Numbered from the stretch's first letter, positions 1 through 6,065 are shown. The stretch: DNA of 8,982 nt from an uncultured Clostridia bacterium (GCA_937901145.1 CALCHE010000200.1:1-8982), one strand, 5' to 3'. Notes: a model not told the origin generated them from the sequence alone. Translations and numbers: made by a program.

Positions 1-470
1 GTTTCGTAACAGGCGGTCCTCAGGGCGACAGCGGTCTTACAGGCAGAAAGATCATAGTAGACACCTACGGCGGTTATTCCCGTCACGGTGGCGGTGCTTT
101 CTCAGGTAAGGACCCCACAAAGGTGGACAGAAGTGCCGCTTATGCCGCCCGTTATGTGGCAAAGAACATCGTAGCTGCAGGTCTTGCCTCAAAGTGTGAG
201 GTTCAGCTCGCTTATGCTATCGGTGTAGCTAAGCCCGTTTCCGTAATGGTTGACACCTTCGGTACAGGTAAAATCAGCGACGAGGAAATCAGCGCCATCA
301 TTGACAAGGTATTCGATCTTCGTCCTGCCGCTATTATCGACACTCTTAAGCTTCGTGCTCCCATTTACCGTCAGCTTGCCGCTTACGGTCACGTGGGCAG
401 AGAGGACCTGGATGTTCAGTGGGAAAAGACAGACAAGGTATCTGAAATCAAAGCACTTGCAAACATCTGA
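1..470 (+). CDS. metK: S-adenosylmethionine synthetase, C-terminal part (5' end outside window)
   Basis: This is the C-terminal 155 codons of methionine adenosyltransferase, the cytosolic enzyme that makes S-adenosylmethionine from methionine and ATP. The frame is open from base 3 to a TGA at 468-470. Seen in the translation: GGPQGDSGLTGRKIIVDTYG near the left edge, then the glycine-rich family signature GGGAFSGKD followed by PTKVDRSAAYAARY (substrate/phosphate-binding region), then CEVQLAYAIGVAKP and VDTFGTGK, all in the normal MetK order. Full-length bacterial MetK is about 390-400 residues, so roughly 240 residues lie to the left. The C-terminus (DVQWEKTDKVSEIKALANI) is intact, and nothing suggests damage. 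Any SAM-responsive riboswitch or promoter would be outside the window. A methionine within the protein at base 123 is internal, not a start. Identification is very secure. Confidence 0.97.
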   Translation, partial: FVTGGPQGDSGLTGRKIIVDTYGGYSRHGGGAFSGKDPTKVDRSAAYAARYVAKNIVAAGLASKCEVQLAYAIGVAKPVSVMVDTFGTGKISDEEISAIIDKVFDLRPAAIIDTLKLRAPIYRQLAAYGHVGREDLDVQWEKTDKVSEIKALANI

Positions 471-481
471 AAATAAATCAG

Positions 482-503
482 GGCGGGATGATCTCATCCC
501 GCC
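482..503. other. perfect 9-bp intergenic hairpin between metK and the SDR gene
   Basis: GGCGGGATG (482-490) pairs with CATCCCGCC (495-503) around an ATCT loop, 12 bases after the metK stop. The stem is strong enough to be a terminator, but it is followed by an A-run (CAAAAAATATTTA) rather than T's. On the + strand it is therefore a poor classical intrinsic terminator. It may partially attenuate read-through or protect the 3' end of the metK mRNA. On the - strand the bases after the hairpin (TGATTTATTTTC) are only weakly T-rich. Confidence 0.6.
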
Positions 504-520
504 AAAAAATATTTATCGCA

Positions 521-527
521 AAAGGAG
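521..527 (+). promoter_or_regulatory. ribosome binding site of the SDR gene
   Basis: AAAGGAG lies 8 bases before the ATG at 536. This fixes the start there rather than at the in-frame ATG at 488. The 488 ATG lies inside the intergenic hairpin and has no such site before it. Confidence 0.85.
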
Positions 528-535
528 AAAAGAAA

Positions 536-1327
536 ATGAAAAAGGTTCTCGTTACAGGTGCCTCAGGCGGTATGGGTAAGGCTATATGCTCACTTCTTAC
601 CGATAAGGGCTACAAGGTTTACGGTATGGATTACCGCGAGGATGACACCGTAAAGGCAGACAAATTCTGGCAGTGCGATGTTACCGACACCGATTCCGTA
701 AAAGAGGTTTATGAAAAATTAAAGGATGAAACCGACTCTCTCGATGCCATAGTACATACTGCAGGCATCTATGATATGGACTCTCTCATCGAAATGGATG
801 AGGAACGCTTTATCCGAATTTTCGACATCAATGTTTTCGGCGTTTTCCGTATTAATAAAATCTTTTTCCCCTTAATGCACAAAGGCAGCAGAATCGTTGT
901 CACCTCCAGTGAGCTGGCACCTCTCGACCCGCTTCCCTTTAACGGTATTTACGGTATTACCAAAACTACTCTCGAAAAGTATGCATTCTCTCTGAGAATG
1001 GAAACCAATCTTCTCGATATACCCGTAAGCATTATCCGTCCCGGCGCGGTCAAGACAGGACTTCTCAATATTTCCACCACAGCTATCGATAAGTTCGTGG
1101 AGAGAACTGAGCTTTACAAATCAATGGCTGTACGCTTTAAAAAGATAGTTGACAGTGTGGAGTCAAAAAATGTCGCTCCTGAAGTGATTGCAGACAAGGT
1201 GCTTTCTGCTCTTGAGTCGAAATCACCCAAGTACATATATAACATAAACCGTAACCCTCTGCTCAGATTACTCGATGCACTTCCTCCGAAGCTGCAGGTC
1301 GAGGTTATCGGTATGATACTGAAATAA
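536..1327 (+). CDS. short-chain dehydrogenase/reductase (SDR family), 263 aa
   Basis: This is a classical SDR oxidoreductase with a Rossmann fold, expected to use NAD(P)(H) on an alcohol or ketone substrate that cannot be read from the sequence. Visible motifs, numbered from the ATG at 536: TGASGGMG cofactor loop at 7-14; D32 at the end of strand 2, which favours NAD(H) over NADP(H); CDV at 47-49; HTAG at 74-77, where the usual form is NNAG; N99; S124/S125; catalytic Y139-x3-K143 (YGITK); and PG at 169-170. So the N-S-Y-K tetrad is complete. The length is typical of the family. The C-terminal tail (about 230-263) is basic and hydrophobic (NPLLRLLDALPPKLQVEVIG) and may touch the membrane or a partner. 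The gene starts 65 bases after metK with no clear promoter, so read-through from metK is possible. It ends at a strong terminator. The physiological substrate is unknown. Confidence 0.9.
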   Translation: MKKVLVTGASGGMGKAICSLLTDKGYKVYGMDYREDDTVKADKFWQCDVTDTDSVKEVYEKLKDETDSLDAIVHTAGIYDMDSLIEMDEERFIRIFDINVFGVFRINKIFFPLMHKGSRIVVTSSELAPLDPLPFNGIYGITKTTLEKYAFSLRMETNLLDIPVSIIRPGAVKTGLLNISTTAIDKFVERTELYKSMAVRFKKIVDSVESKNVAPEVIADKVLSALESKSPKYIYNINRNPLLRLLDALPPKLQVEVIGMILK

Positions 1328-1336
1328 CACCACATG

Positions 1337-1366
1337 ACTCCCTCGCTCAGGCAAGGGAGTTTTTTT
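1337..1366 (+). terminator. intrinsic terminator after the SDR gene
   Basis: ACTCCCT (1337-1343) pairs with AGGGAGT (1354-1360). The stem is extended by an inner GC/GC pair across one mismatch, and seven T's follow (1360-1366). It lies 9 bases after the stop codon. Confidence 0.92.
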
Positions 1367-1392
1367 ACCTCTGCTGATTGTTTAAGACATCG

Positions 1393-1506
1393 ATTTCGTA
1401 GGGACACATTGGTCGCCTTTCATGCTCACTTTAAAAGATTTTTCACTTCGCTCAAAATGACAGGTAGATGATGCGGCGATGTAGGGGTCACTATGCTTTA
1501 TGTGAC
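1393..1506. repeat. degenerate intergenic repeat remnants
   Basis: This stretch has no credible gene. It holds pieces that resemble dispersed intergenic repeats of gut Clostridia: TCGTAGGGACACATTGGTCG at 1396-1415, TTTCACTTCGCTCAAAATGA at 1441-1460 followed by CAGG, and GTCAC (1487-1491) facing GTGAC (1502-1506). The resemblance is from memory of such genomes and only one copy of each is in the window, so the repeat status is inferred. The pieces look eroded: the expected longer inverted arms are absent. Confidence 0.4.
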
Positions 1507-1555
1507 GGAGGGCTATTCCTTCTGTATATATTTTTTAATGTTTTTTATAAAACTA

Positions 1556-1584
1556 TTTACTTTTTTACTGCTTTTCTGTATAAT
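1556..1584 (+). promoter_or_regulatory. housekeeping-sigma promoter of an orphan small transcript
   Basis: The -35 box is TTTACT (1556-1561), the spacer is 17 bases, and the -10 box is TATAAT (1579-1584), a perfect hexamer. The region just upstream is T-rich. The predicted start of transcription is near 1591. A short palindrome, ATGTA-AC-TACAT (1583-1594), overlaps the -10 box and the start site and could be an operator. Confidence 0.8.
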
Positions 1585-1603
1585 GTAACTACATAATACA
1601 CGG

Positions 1604-1608
1604 AAAGG
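1604..1608 (+). promoter_or_regulatory. possible weak ribosome binding site of the small ORF
   Basis: AAAGG precedes the ATG at 1621 by 12 bases, which is longer than the 6-9 usual elsewhere in this window. An in-frame TTG at 1609 directly abuts the site and is too close to serve as the start. This leaves translation of the small ORF uncertain. Confidence 0.3.
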
Positions 1609-1620
1609 TTGACTGTTTAT

Positions 1621-1707
1621 ATGAAGTTTGCGAAAAACTATCAGACAGATAAATATTCAGACAAAGATAACTCTGCCCTTTTTCGTGCGCAATTTAACAT
1701 TTGGTAA
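1621..1707 (+). CDS. possible small protein, 28 aa, unknown function
   Basis: The reading frame runs ATG to TAA and sits entirely within the orphan transcript, ending 4 bases before the terminator stem. The peptide begins MKFAKNYQTDKYSDKDNSAL and ends FRAQFNIW. It is polar and charged for about 20 residues with an aromatic end (four Phe/Tyr/Trp plus Ile in the last third). It has no signal peptide and no membrane segment. The supporting points are the tight fit between promoter and terminator and a possible though distant AAAGG. Against it are its length, which chance allows, and the poor spacing of the ribosome site. I do not recognise it. The RNA itself may be the functional product. Confidence 0.3.
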   Translation: MKFAKNYQTDKYSDKDNSALFRAQFNIW

Positions 1708-1709
1708 TT

Positions 1710-1750
1710 AACCGTTCAGGTGTGCTTTACGGCACGCTTGGGCGGTTTTT
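1710..1750 (+). terminator. very strong intrinsic terminator of the orphan transcript
   Basis: Bases 1710-1725 pair without interruption with 1732-1747: 16 pairs, including four G-T wobbles, around the loop TTTACG (1726-1731). A T-run follows at 1746-1750. The long uninterrupted stem makes this one of the best terminators in the window. Confidence 0.88.
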
Positions 1751-1758
1751 ATATTTCA

Positions 1759-1910
1759 ACCTCTCTGTCACTTTGTGACATCTTTCACTCCGTGAACAGG
1801 CACCCTTTTGTCGCTGCGCGACATTTCCCCTAACAGGGGAATTACCTTTCAGGGGAGACAAATTAAGCCTCTCCTGAAAGGAGAGGTGGCGGCGTAGCCG
1901 ACGGAGAGGT
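1759..1910. repeat. MITE-like palindromic intergenic element, 152 bp
   Basis: The ends form an imperfect inverted repeat: ACCTCTCTGTC (1759-1769) against GACGGAGAGGT (1900-1910), matching at 10 of 11. Inside are six consecutive small hairpins: GTCAC/GTGAC (1767-1779), TTCAC/GTGAA (1784-1796), TGTCGC/GCGACA (1809-1823), TTCCCCT/AGGGGAA (1825-1841), CCTCTCCT/AGGAGAGG (1868-1886) and CGGC/GCCG (1890-1900). No protein is encoded. The ...GGAGAGGT... end and the run of short hairpins resemble dispersed palindromic repeats of gut Clostridia (from memory, not searched). The element may supply RNA structure or mRNA ends. It separates the orphan transcript from the LRR gene. Confidence 0.65.
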
Positions 1911-1928
1911 CAAAAATTCTAAACCCCG

Positions 1929-1935
1929 AAAGGAG
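1929..1935 (+). promoter_or_regulatory. ribosome binding site of the LRR surface protein gene
   Basis: AAAGGAG lies 8 bases before the ATG at 1944. No convincing promoter is visible between the repeat element and this site, so the transcription start is unresolved. Confidence 0.85.
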
Positions 1936-1943
1936 AAAAAATA

Positions 1944-3539
1944 ATGAAAAAACTTTTATCAATCATCCTTGCAATCTTAATGATTGTGACAACTGTTCCT
2001 TTTGCCTTTGCGGCTGATGTAGTTAAAAGCGGTAATTGCGGCGCTAACGGCGGAAATGTAAAATGGACTCTTGACTCTGACGGTACATTTACTATCAGCG
2101 GTACAGGTGACATGGATACCTTTGCTACTCTCTCTCAAACACCATGGTATAAATATAAACTTGATATTAAAAAAATCATAATTGAAGACGGTGTAACAAG
2201 TATAGCTGAGTACACTGCTTATGGCTGTTTTTACGCTACATCAATATATATAGGCAAGGATGTTAAGAGTATCGGACCGATCTATACTACCTTCTATTGC
2301 CGTGACCTTGAAACAATAACTGTTTCAGAAGATAATGAATATTATAAATCTGTTGACAATGTTCTCTTTTCAAAAGACGGTAAAGAGTTGCTTAAGGTTG
2401 CTTGTAAAGCATTCAGCGGTACATACAATATACCTGACGGTGTTGTGAAAATAAATAAGCAGGCTTTTGATCGCTGCCCATATATCGAAAAAGTTGTTTT
2501 GCCTGATAGTGTTGAGGAAATTGGTGAATATGCATTCTATGAATGTGACTCTCTTGAAATATTAGATATCGGAATGGCGAAGATTTCTTCTGTTGGTGAA
2601 ATTATTTTCGCAAATATCAATACTCCGGTTGAAGTAATAGCAGACAAAGACAACGAATATGTAAGTGCTGCGAACGGAAGCTTATTCAGCAAAATAGACG
2701 GTACTCTTTATTATGCATATATTACGGGTAATGAGTATTTTATTCCTTATGGCGTAAAAATTTTGACTAATTACACAATTGATACTTATGATACTGAATG
2801 CAATTCGATTGTCATTCCTGATACAGTTGAAAGAATAGAAAGTGATGCCATTATGGCATGGGATACAGTAGTTCATTATTTCGGTTCAGAAAGTCAATGG
2901 CAAGAAATCTATGATGATACATGGGGTTCGATAGAATCAATGGGCGCTATAATGCATTATTGTGACCCGCAAAATATCAGTTCGGCAACCTGTACAAATG
3001 ACGGAGTAGCTGAATGGTATTGTTCAACATGTGACGAAACTATAAAATATGTTACCGGTTATGCATTCGGTCACGATATAGTTGAAGTTGAAGCAAAAGA
3101 TCCCACTTGCACAGAAATCGGTTGGGATGCTTACGAATACTGCACAGCATGTGATTACTCAACATGCGTAGAAAAAGAAGCTCTCAATCACACCTTCACA
3201 AAGTACGAAGTAACAGAAGAAGCAAAGTGTGGTGTAGAAGGTAAGGAAGTAGCAGCTTGTGATAACGGTTGCGGTGCAACAGATGAAAAGGCTATTGATG
3301 CTCTCACTCATACCGATGCAGACGGTGACTACATCTGTGACCACGGTTGCGGTTATGAATACGAAAAGCCCGCTCCCGAAGAACCCACACCCGACACGCC
3401 TGATGAACCCACAGACAGCACTTGTGACCACCTTTGCCACAAGGGCGGCTTTATGGGCTTTATCTGGAAGATTGTACAGTTCTTCTGGAAGCTGTTTAAG
3501 ATGAATCCCGTATGTGAATGCGGTGCAGCTCATTATTGA
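1944..3539 (+). CDS. secreted BspA-like leucine-rich-repeat protein with Cys-rich repeats, 531 aa
   Basis: This is a predicted exported surface protein. Residues 1-23 form a Sec signal peptide: MKK, a hydrophobic core, and a likely cut after AFA. Residues 30-58 (CGANGGNVKWTLDSDGT..ISGTGDM) are a module often found before BspA-type repeats. LRR_5-like units are visible at about 78-130 and 160-300, for example IPDGVVKINKQAF, LPDSVEEIGEYAF and IPDTVERIESDAI. From 340 to 470 come three repeats with a 39-40 residue period: Cys 350/389/429, Cys 360/400/439 with a second Cys 3-4 residues later, and His 377/416/456. A Pro/Thr/Glu-rich linker (475-490) leads to DSTCDHLCHKGG. A hydrophobic aromatic stretch follows (503-519), and the end is NPVCECGAAHY. 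There is no LPXTG sorting motif. BspA-like proteins are often linked to adhesion; the ligand here is unknown. The gene is monocistronic and more AT-rich than its neighbours. Confidence 0.88.
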   Translation: MKKLLSIILAILMIVTTVPFAFAADVVKSGNCGANGGNVKWTLDSDGTFTISGTGDMDTFATLSQTPWYKYKLDIKKIIIEDGVTSIAEYTAYGCFYATSIYIGKDVKSIGPIYTTFYCRDLETITVSEDNEYYKSVDNVLFSKDGKELLKVACKAFSGTYNIPDGVVKINKQAFDRCPYIEKVVLPDSVEEIGEYAFYECDSLEILDIGMAKISSVGEIIFANINTPVEVIADKDNEYVSAANGSLFSKIDGTLYYAYITGNEYFIPYGVKILTNYTIDTYDTECNSIVIPDTVERIESDAIMAWDTVVHYFGSESQWQEIYDDTWGSIESMGAIMHYCDPQNISSATCTNDGVAEWYCSTCDETIKYVTGYAFGHDIVEVEAKDPTCTEIGWDAYEYCTACDYSTCVEKEALNHTFTKYEVTEEAKCGVEGKEVAACDNGCGATDEKAIDALTHTDADGDYICDHGCGYEYEKPAPEEPTPDTPDEPTDSTCDHLCHKGGFMGFIWKIVQFFWKLFKMNPVCECGAAHY

Positions 3540-3559
3540 TACAACTGAATAAATAACTT

Positions 3560-3590
3560 ACCGCCGGGGAGAAATCCTCGGCGGTATTTA
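3560..3590 (+). terminator. probable terminator after the LRR protein gene
   Basis: ACCGCCGGGG (3560-3569) pairs with CCTCGGCGGT (3576-3585) with one G-T wobble, around the loop AGAAAT. The tail, ATTTATGTAT, is only moderately T-rich. The stem strength and its place 20 bases after the stop support a terminator. Confidence 0.75.
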
Positions 3591-3634
3591 TGTATAACCA
3601 CTTTCAGCTTTTCATAAAATAATACCAAAAACCG

Positions 3635-3643
3635 AAAGGGGAG
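3635..3643 (+). promoter_or_regulatory. ribosome binding site deciding a TTG start
   Basis: AAAGGGGAG lies 7 bases before the TTG at 3651. No ATG or GTG lies nearby in frame, so this strong site supports initiation at TTG. Confidence 0.8.
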
Positions 3644-3650
3644 TATTCTT

Positions 3651-4127
3651 TTGAAAAAAGAGAAGCTGTACGGAATACTTTTTTATGTTTTAACCGCTGA
3701 GGGTATAGGGGGACTTTCAGCACTTATCGCAGGGAATTTCTCCGATTTCTTTCTGAAATATGAGAAACCGCCCTTATTACCTCCACCCTGGCTTTTTCCT
3801 GTGGTGTGGACGGTGCTTTTTGCTCTTATGGGCTACAGTGCCTATCTTGTCAGCAGAGCCGATGCACCGAAGGACGTGAAGAAAAATGCACTGACTGTCT
3901 ATTGGCTTCAGCTGGGTGTGTTTAACTTTCTGTGGAGCATACTTTTCTTCCGCTTCGAGCTTCTGTGGGTAGGATTTGCCGATATCATACTGCTTTTGAC
4001 TGCGGTTACGGTTATGACAGTTATGTTTTACAGAATCAAGCCTGTGGCAGGTCTGCTTAATGTGCCTTACGTTATATGGGTAGCCTTTGCGACCTATCTT
4101 AATTTCGCCACAGCCGTAATAAATTAA
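3651..4127 (+). CDS. TspO/MBR-family integral membrane protein, 158 aa
   Basis: This is a five-helix membrane protein of the TspO (translocator protein, peripheral benzodiazepine receptor) family. Members bind porphyrins and, in some species, cholesterol, and they modulate stress or tetrapyrrole metabolism. The length fits the family. Family marks are the Pro/Trp-rich loop KPPLLPPPWLFPVVWTVLFA (39-58) between helices 1 and 2, followed by MGYSAYLV; QLGVFNFLWSILFF (87-100); and the C-terminal VPYVIWVAFATYLNFAT (138-154). Tryptophans are at 47, 53, 85, 95, 106 and 143. Hydrophobic spans lie at about 7-28, 47-67, 82-100, 104-126 and 134-155. It starts with TTG behind a strong ribosome site. No terminator follows in the 139 bases before the SulP gene, so read-through is possible, although that gene has its own promoter. 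The ligand in this organism is unknown. Confidence 0.93.
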   Translation: MKKEKLYGILFYVLTAEGIGGLSALIAGNFSDFFLKYEKPPLLPPPWLFPVVWTVLFALMGYSAYLVSRADAPKDVKKNALTVYWLQLGVFNFLWSILFFRFELLWVGFADIILLLTAVTVMTVMFYRIKPVAGLLNVPYVIWVAFATYLNFATAVIN

Positions 4128-4194
4128 AAAATCACCAAAAAAATTCCTGTAAATAGCCTGAAATAATGGAAACCGACAAACTTTTAAAATTCTC

Positions 4195-4223
4195 TTGAAA
4201 TGCTAAAAGCTCTGTGCTAATAT
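4195..4223 (+). promoter_or_regulatory. promoter of the SulP transporter gene
   Basis: The -35 box is TTGAAA (4195-4200), the spacer is 17 bases, and the -10 box is TAATAT (4218-4223). The predicted start is near 4230, giving a leader of about 37 bases. Confidence 0.75.
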
Positions 4224-4238
4224 TCTTCTGTTAAAAAA

Positions 4239-4256
4239 TCTTTTATGTATAAAAGA
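4239..4256. promoter_or_regulatory. 18-bp palindrome in the SulP gene leader (operator or RNA hairpin)
   Basis: TCTTTTAT-GT-ATAAAAGA is a perfect inverted repeat with 8-base arms. It lies just downstream of the predicted transcription start and touches the ribosome binding site AGAGGGG (4254-4260). It could bind a repressor as DNA or partly occlude the ribosome site as RNA. It is AT-rich, so the RNA form would be weak. Confidence 0.5.
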
Positions 4257-4260
4257 GGGG
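4254..4260 (+). promoter_or_regulatory. ribosome binding site of the SulP transporter gene
   Basis: AGAGGGG lies 6 bases before the ATG at 4267. Its first three bases belong to the right arm of the palindrome at 4239-4256, so folding of the leader could affect its access. Confidence 0.75.
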
Positions 4261-4266
4261 TCGTAT

Positions 4267-5922
4267 ATGAAAAGCTTTTATCTTAAGCCGAAGCTTTTTT
4301 CGGTAATGAAAAACTATTCTAAGGAACAGTTAGTAAAGGATGTTATCGCAGGCGTAATCGTAGCTGTAATCGCCTTGCCTCTTTCTATTGCACTTGCTCT
4401 TGCATCAGGTGTGGAGCCTGCTAACGGCGTTTATACGGCCATTTTTGCGGGCTTTACGGTATCCTTCCTCGGTGGTAGCCGTATTCAGATAGCAGGACCT
4501 ACGGCAGCCTTTGCCACGGTTGTGGCAGGCATTGTAGCCACTCAGGGTATGGACGGTCTGGTTATCGCTACCATAATGGCGGGTATTTTCCTTATTCTGA
4601 TGGGTGTTTTCAAATTAGGCTCACTCATTAAATTCATTCCTTACACCATCACCACAGGCTTTACCTCAGGTATCGCTGTGACGATTTTAGTGGGACAGAT
4701 AAAGGATTTCCTCGGTCTTACCTATGCAGAGGGTGTAAGACCTATCGAAACCATCGAGAAAATCGAGGCTAACATCGAGGCGATATCTACCTTTTCACCT
4801 CAGGCGCTTTTAGTCGGTGCCGTATGTCTTGCCATACTGATAATCTATCCTAAATTCGAAAAGAGAGTGCCTCCCTCACTTATTGCTGTAGTGGTGGGTG
4901 CTCTTATGGTGAAGCTTATTCCCGGTCTGGATGAGGGCGTATTCACTATCGGTGAGCTTTACACCATACCTTCGGGATTTCCGAAGCTTGCTATCGGAAC
5001 TGTAGATTTCTCCTTTGAGAAAATTTCAGCTCTTCTTCCCGATGCCTTTACCATAGCTATTCTCGCCGCCATAGAGTCTCTTCTCTCCTGTGTAGTGGCA
5101 GACAGCATGGTAAACTCCAAGCACAATTCCAATGCAGAGCTCGTGGCACAGGGTGCAGGTAACATCGCATCGGTTCTTTTCGGCGGCATCCCTGCCACAG
5201 GTGCTATTGCCCGTACAGCCGCCAATGCTAAAAACGGGGGCAGAACACCTATAGCAGGTATGGTGCACGCTGTAGTGCTTCTCGTAGTGCTTCTTTTCCT
5301 TATGCCCTATGCGGGACTGATTCCTATGCCGACCATCGCAGCTATTCTCTTTATGGTAGCATATAATATGAGTGAGTGGAAAAAGTTTGTTCACACTGTA
5401 AAAACTGCACCGAAAAGTGATACTGCAGTTATGGTACTGACCTTCGTTCTGACGATAGTGTTTGACCTCGTTATCGCCATCGAGGTAGGTATGATTTTAG
5501 CAGTTCTTCTCTTTATCAAGAGAATGAGTGAGGAGACTGCAGTAACCTCCTGGAAGTACACTGACGATCCTGAAAGTCTTGACCTTAAAAAGGTGCCTGA
5601 AAAGGTAAGAGTTTACGAAATCAGCGGACCTTTATTCTTCGGTGCGGCAGACAAGATTTTAGATATAACTCTCAAAGATTACACGGAGTGTCTCGTTCTG
5701 AGAATGAGAGCAGTAAACGCCATCGATGCCACAGCTATGAACTCTCTGGAAACACTGCGTAAAAAGTGTTCGGACAGGGGAGTGCATCTCATCATTTCCC
5801 ACGCCAACGCTCAGCCTCTCGAGGCAATGAAAAAGTCGGGATTTTTTGAGAAGGTGGGAGAAGAAAACTTCTGTGCCCACATCGACGAGGCTCTGGAAAA
5901 AGCTGAAAAGTACACTGCATAA
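4267..5922 (+). CDS. SulP/SLC26-family inorganic anion transporter with STAS domain, 551 aa
   Basis: This is an inner-membrane transporter of the SulP (SLC26) family, whose members move sulfate, bicarbonate, dicarboxylates or other anions. The transmembrane part spans about residues 22-418 with many hydrophobic helices. Family landmarks: DVIAGVIVAVIALPLSIALA (25-44); GGSRIQIAGPTAAF (69-82), the substrate-site region of helix 3; E270 with SLLSCVVADSM and a conserved NAELVAQGAGNI (289-300); and GGIPATGAIARTAANAKNGG (306-325). The C-terminal STAS domain covers about 446-545 (VRVYEISGPLFFGAADKI, then LVLRMRAVNAIDATAMNSLE). Its D487-A-T-A sits where SpoIIAA-type domains carry D-S-S-G. Length and order are normal for the family. 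The substrate cannot be assigned; sulfate and bicarbonate are both possible. It has its own promoter, a palindromic leader and a terminator, so it is probably a single-gene unit. Confidence 0.95.
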   Translation: MKSFYLKPKLFSVMKNYSKEQLVKDVIAGVIVAVIALPLSIALALASGVEPANGVYTAIFAGFTVSFLGGSRIQIAGPTAAFATVVAGIVATQGMDGLVIATIMAGIFLILMGVFKLGSLIKFIPYTITTGFTSGIAVTILVGQIKDFLGLTYAEGVRPIETIEKIEANIEAISTFSPQALLVGAVCLAILIIYPKFEKRVPPSLIAVVVGALMVKLIPGLDEGVFTIGELYTIPSGFPKLAIGTVDFSFEKISALLPDAFTIAILAAIESLLSCVVADSMVNSKHNSNAELVAQGAGNIASVLFGGIPATGAIARTAANAKNGGRTPIAGMVHAVVLLVVLLFLMPYAGLIPMPTIAAILFMVAYNMSEWKKFVHTVKTAPKSDTAVMVLTFVLTIVFDLVIAIEVGMILAVLLFIKRMSEETAVTSWKYTDDPESLDLKKVPEKVRVYEISGPLFFGAADKILDITLKDYTECLVLRMRAVNAIDATAMNSLETLRKKCSDRGVHLIISHANAQPLEAMKKSGFFEKVGEENFCAHIDEALEKAEKYTA

Positions 5923-5930
5923 AACCTATA

Positions 5931-5970
5931 AAAGGCAGACAGAAAAAATGTCTGCCTTTGAAAATTTTGT
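5931..5970 (+). terminator. terminator after the SulP gene
   Basis: AAAGGCAGACA (5931-5941) pairs perfectly with TGTCTGCCTTT (5949-5959) around GAAAAAA. The stem ends in TTT and is followed by GAAAATTTTG, so the T-tract is interrupted, but the 11-bp stem 8 bases after the stop is convincing. Confidence 0.82.
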
Positions 5971-5971
5971 A

Positions 5972-6000
5972 TTGACAAACGGAAACTTTTGTGGTAATAT
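5972..6000 (+). promoter_or_regulatory. strong consensus promoter of the tRNA unit
   Basis: The -35 box is TTGACA (5972-5977, perfect consensus), the spacer is 17 bases, and the -10 box is TAATAT (5995-6000). The predicted start is near 6007. No protein gene follows; the first product is the tRNA region, which fits a stable-RNA promoter. Confidence 0.85.
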
Positions 6001-6065
6001 ATCGTAGCAACAGGGAGAGAGAAGAAACTTCTTCACTTTTCACTCTTACTTATTACTTTTAATAT

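Larger units (their letters stand above)
1591..1750 (+). ncRNA. candidate small RNA or small-peptide transcript of about 160 nt
   Basis: A near-consensus promoter (1556-1584) and a strong intrinsic terminator (1711-1750) bracket about 160 bases with no ordinary gene, so a discrete short transcript is expected. No known RNA family was recognised. It could be a regulatory RNA, the mRNA of the 28-residue peptide at 1621-1707, or both. It stands alone: the SDR gene upstream is already terminated at 1366, and the next gene begins at 1944 beyond a repeat element. Promoter and terminator are read directly; the function is unknown. Confidence 0.55.

Noticed and set aside
189..497. Minus-strand ORF opposite metK
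   Set aside because: It is a shadow of a highly conserved metK coding frame with no ribosome site or recognisable protein.
488..535. Extended N-terminus of the SDR protein from the ATG at 488 (16 extra residues)
   Set aside because: The extension lies in the intergenic hairpin, has no ribosome site, and puts extra residues before a normal SDR start. AAAGGAG at 521-527 fits the ATG at 536.
3309..3356. Dockerin or EF-hand-like calcium motif (HTDADGDYICDHG) in the LRR protein
   Set aside because: Only one short Asp-rich stretch is present, without the paired 22-residue dockerin repeats. It is better seen as part of the Cys/His repeats.
3159..3533. Minus-strand ORF opposite the end of the LRR protein gene
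   Set aside because: Its hydrophobic look comes from reading the complement of a repetitive Cys-rich region. The + strand frame has signal peptide, repeats and ribosome site.
4959..5394. Minus-strand ORFs opposite the SulP gene
   Set aside because: Both are shadows of the transporter frame. Their translations show no domain and have improbable Cys/His composition.
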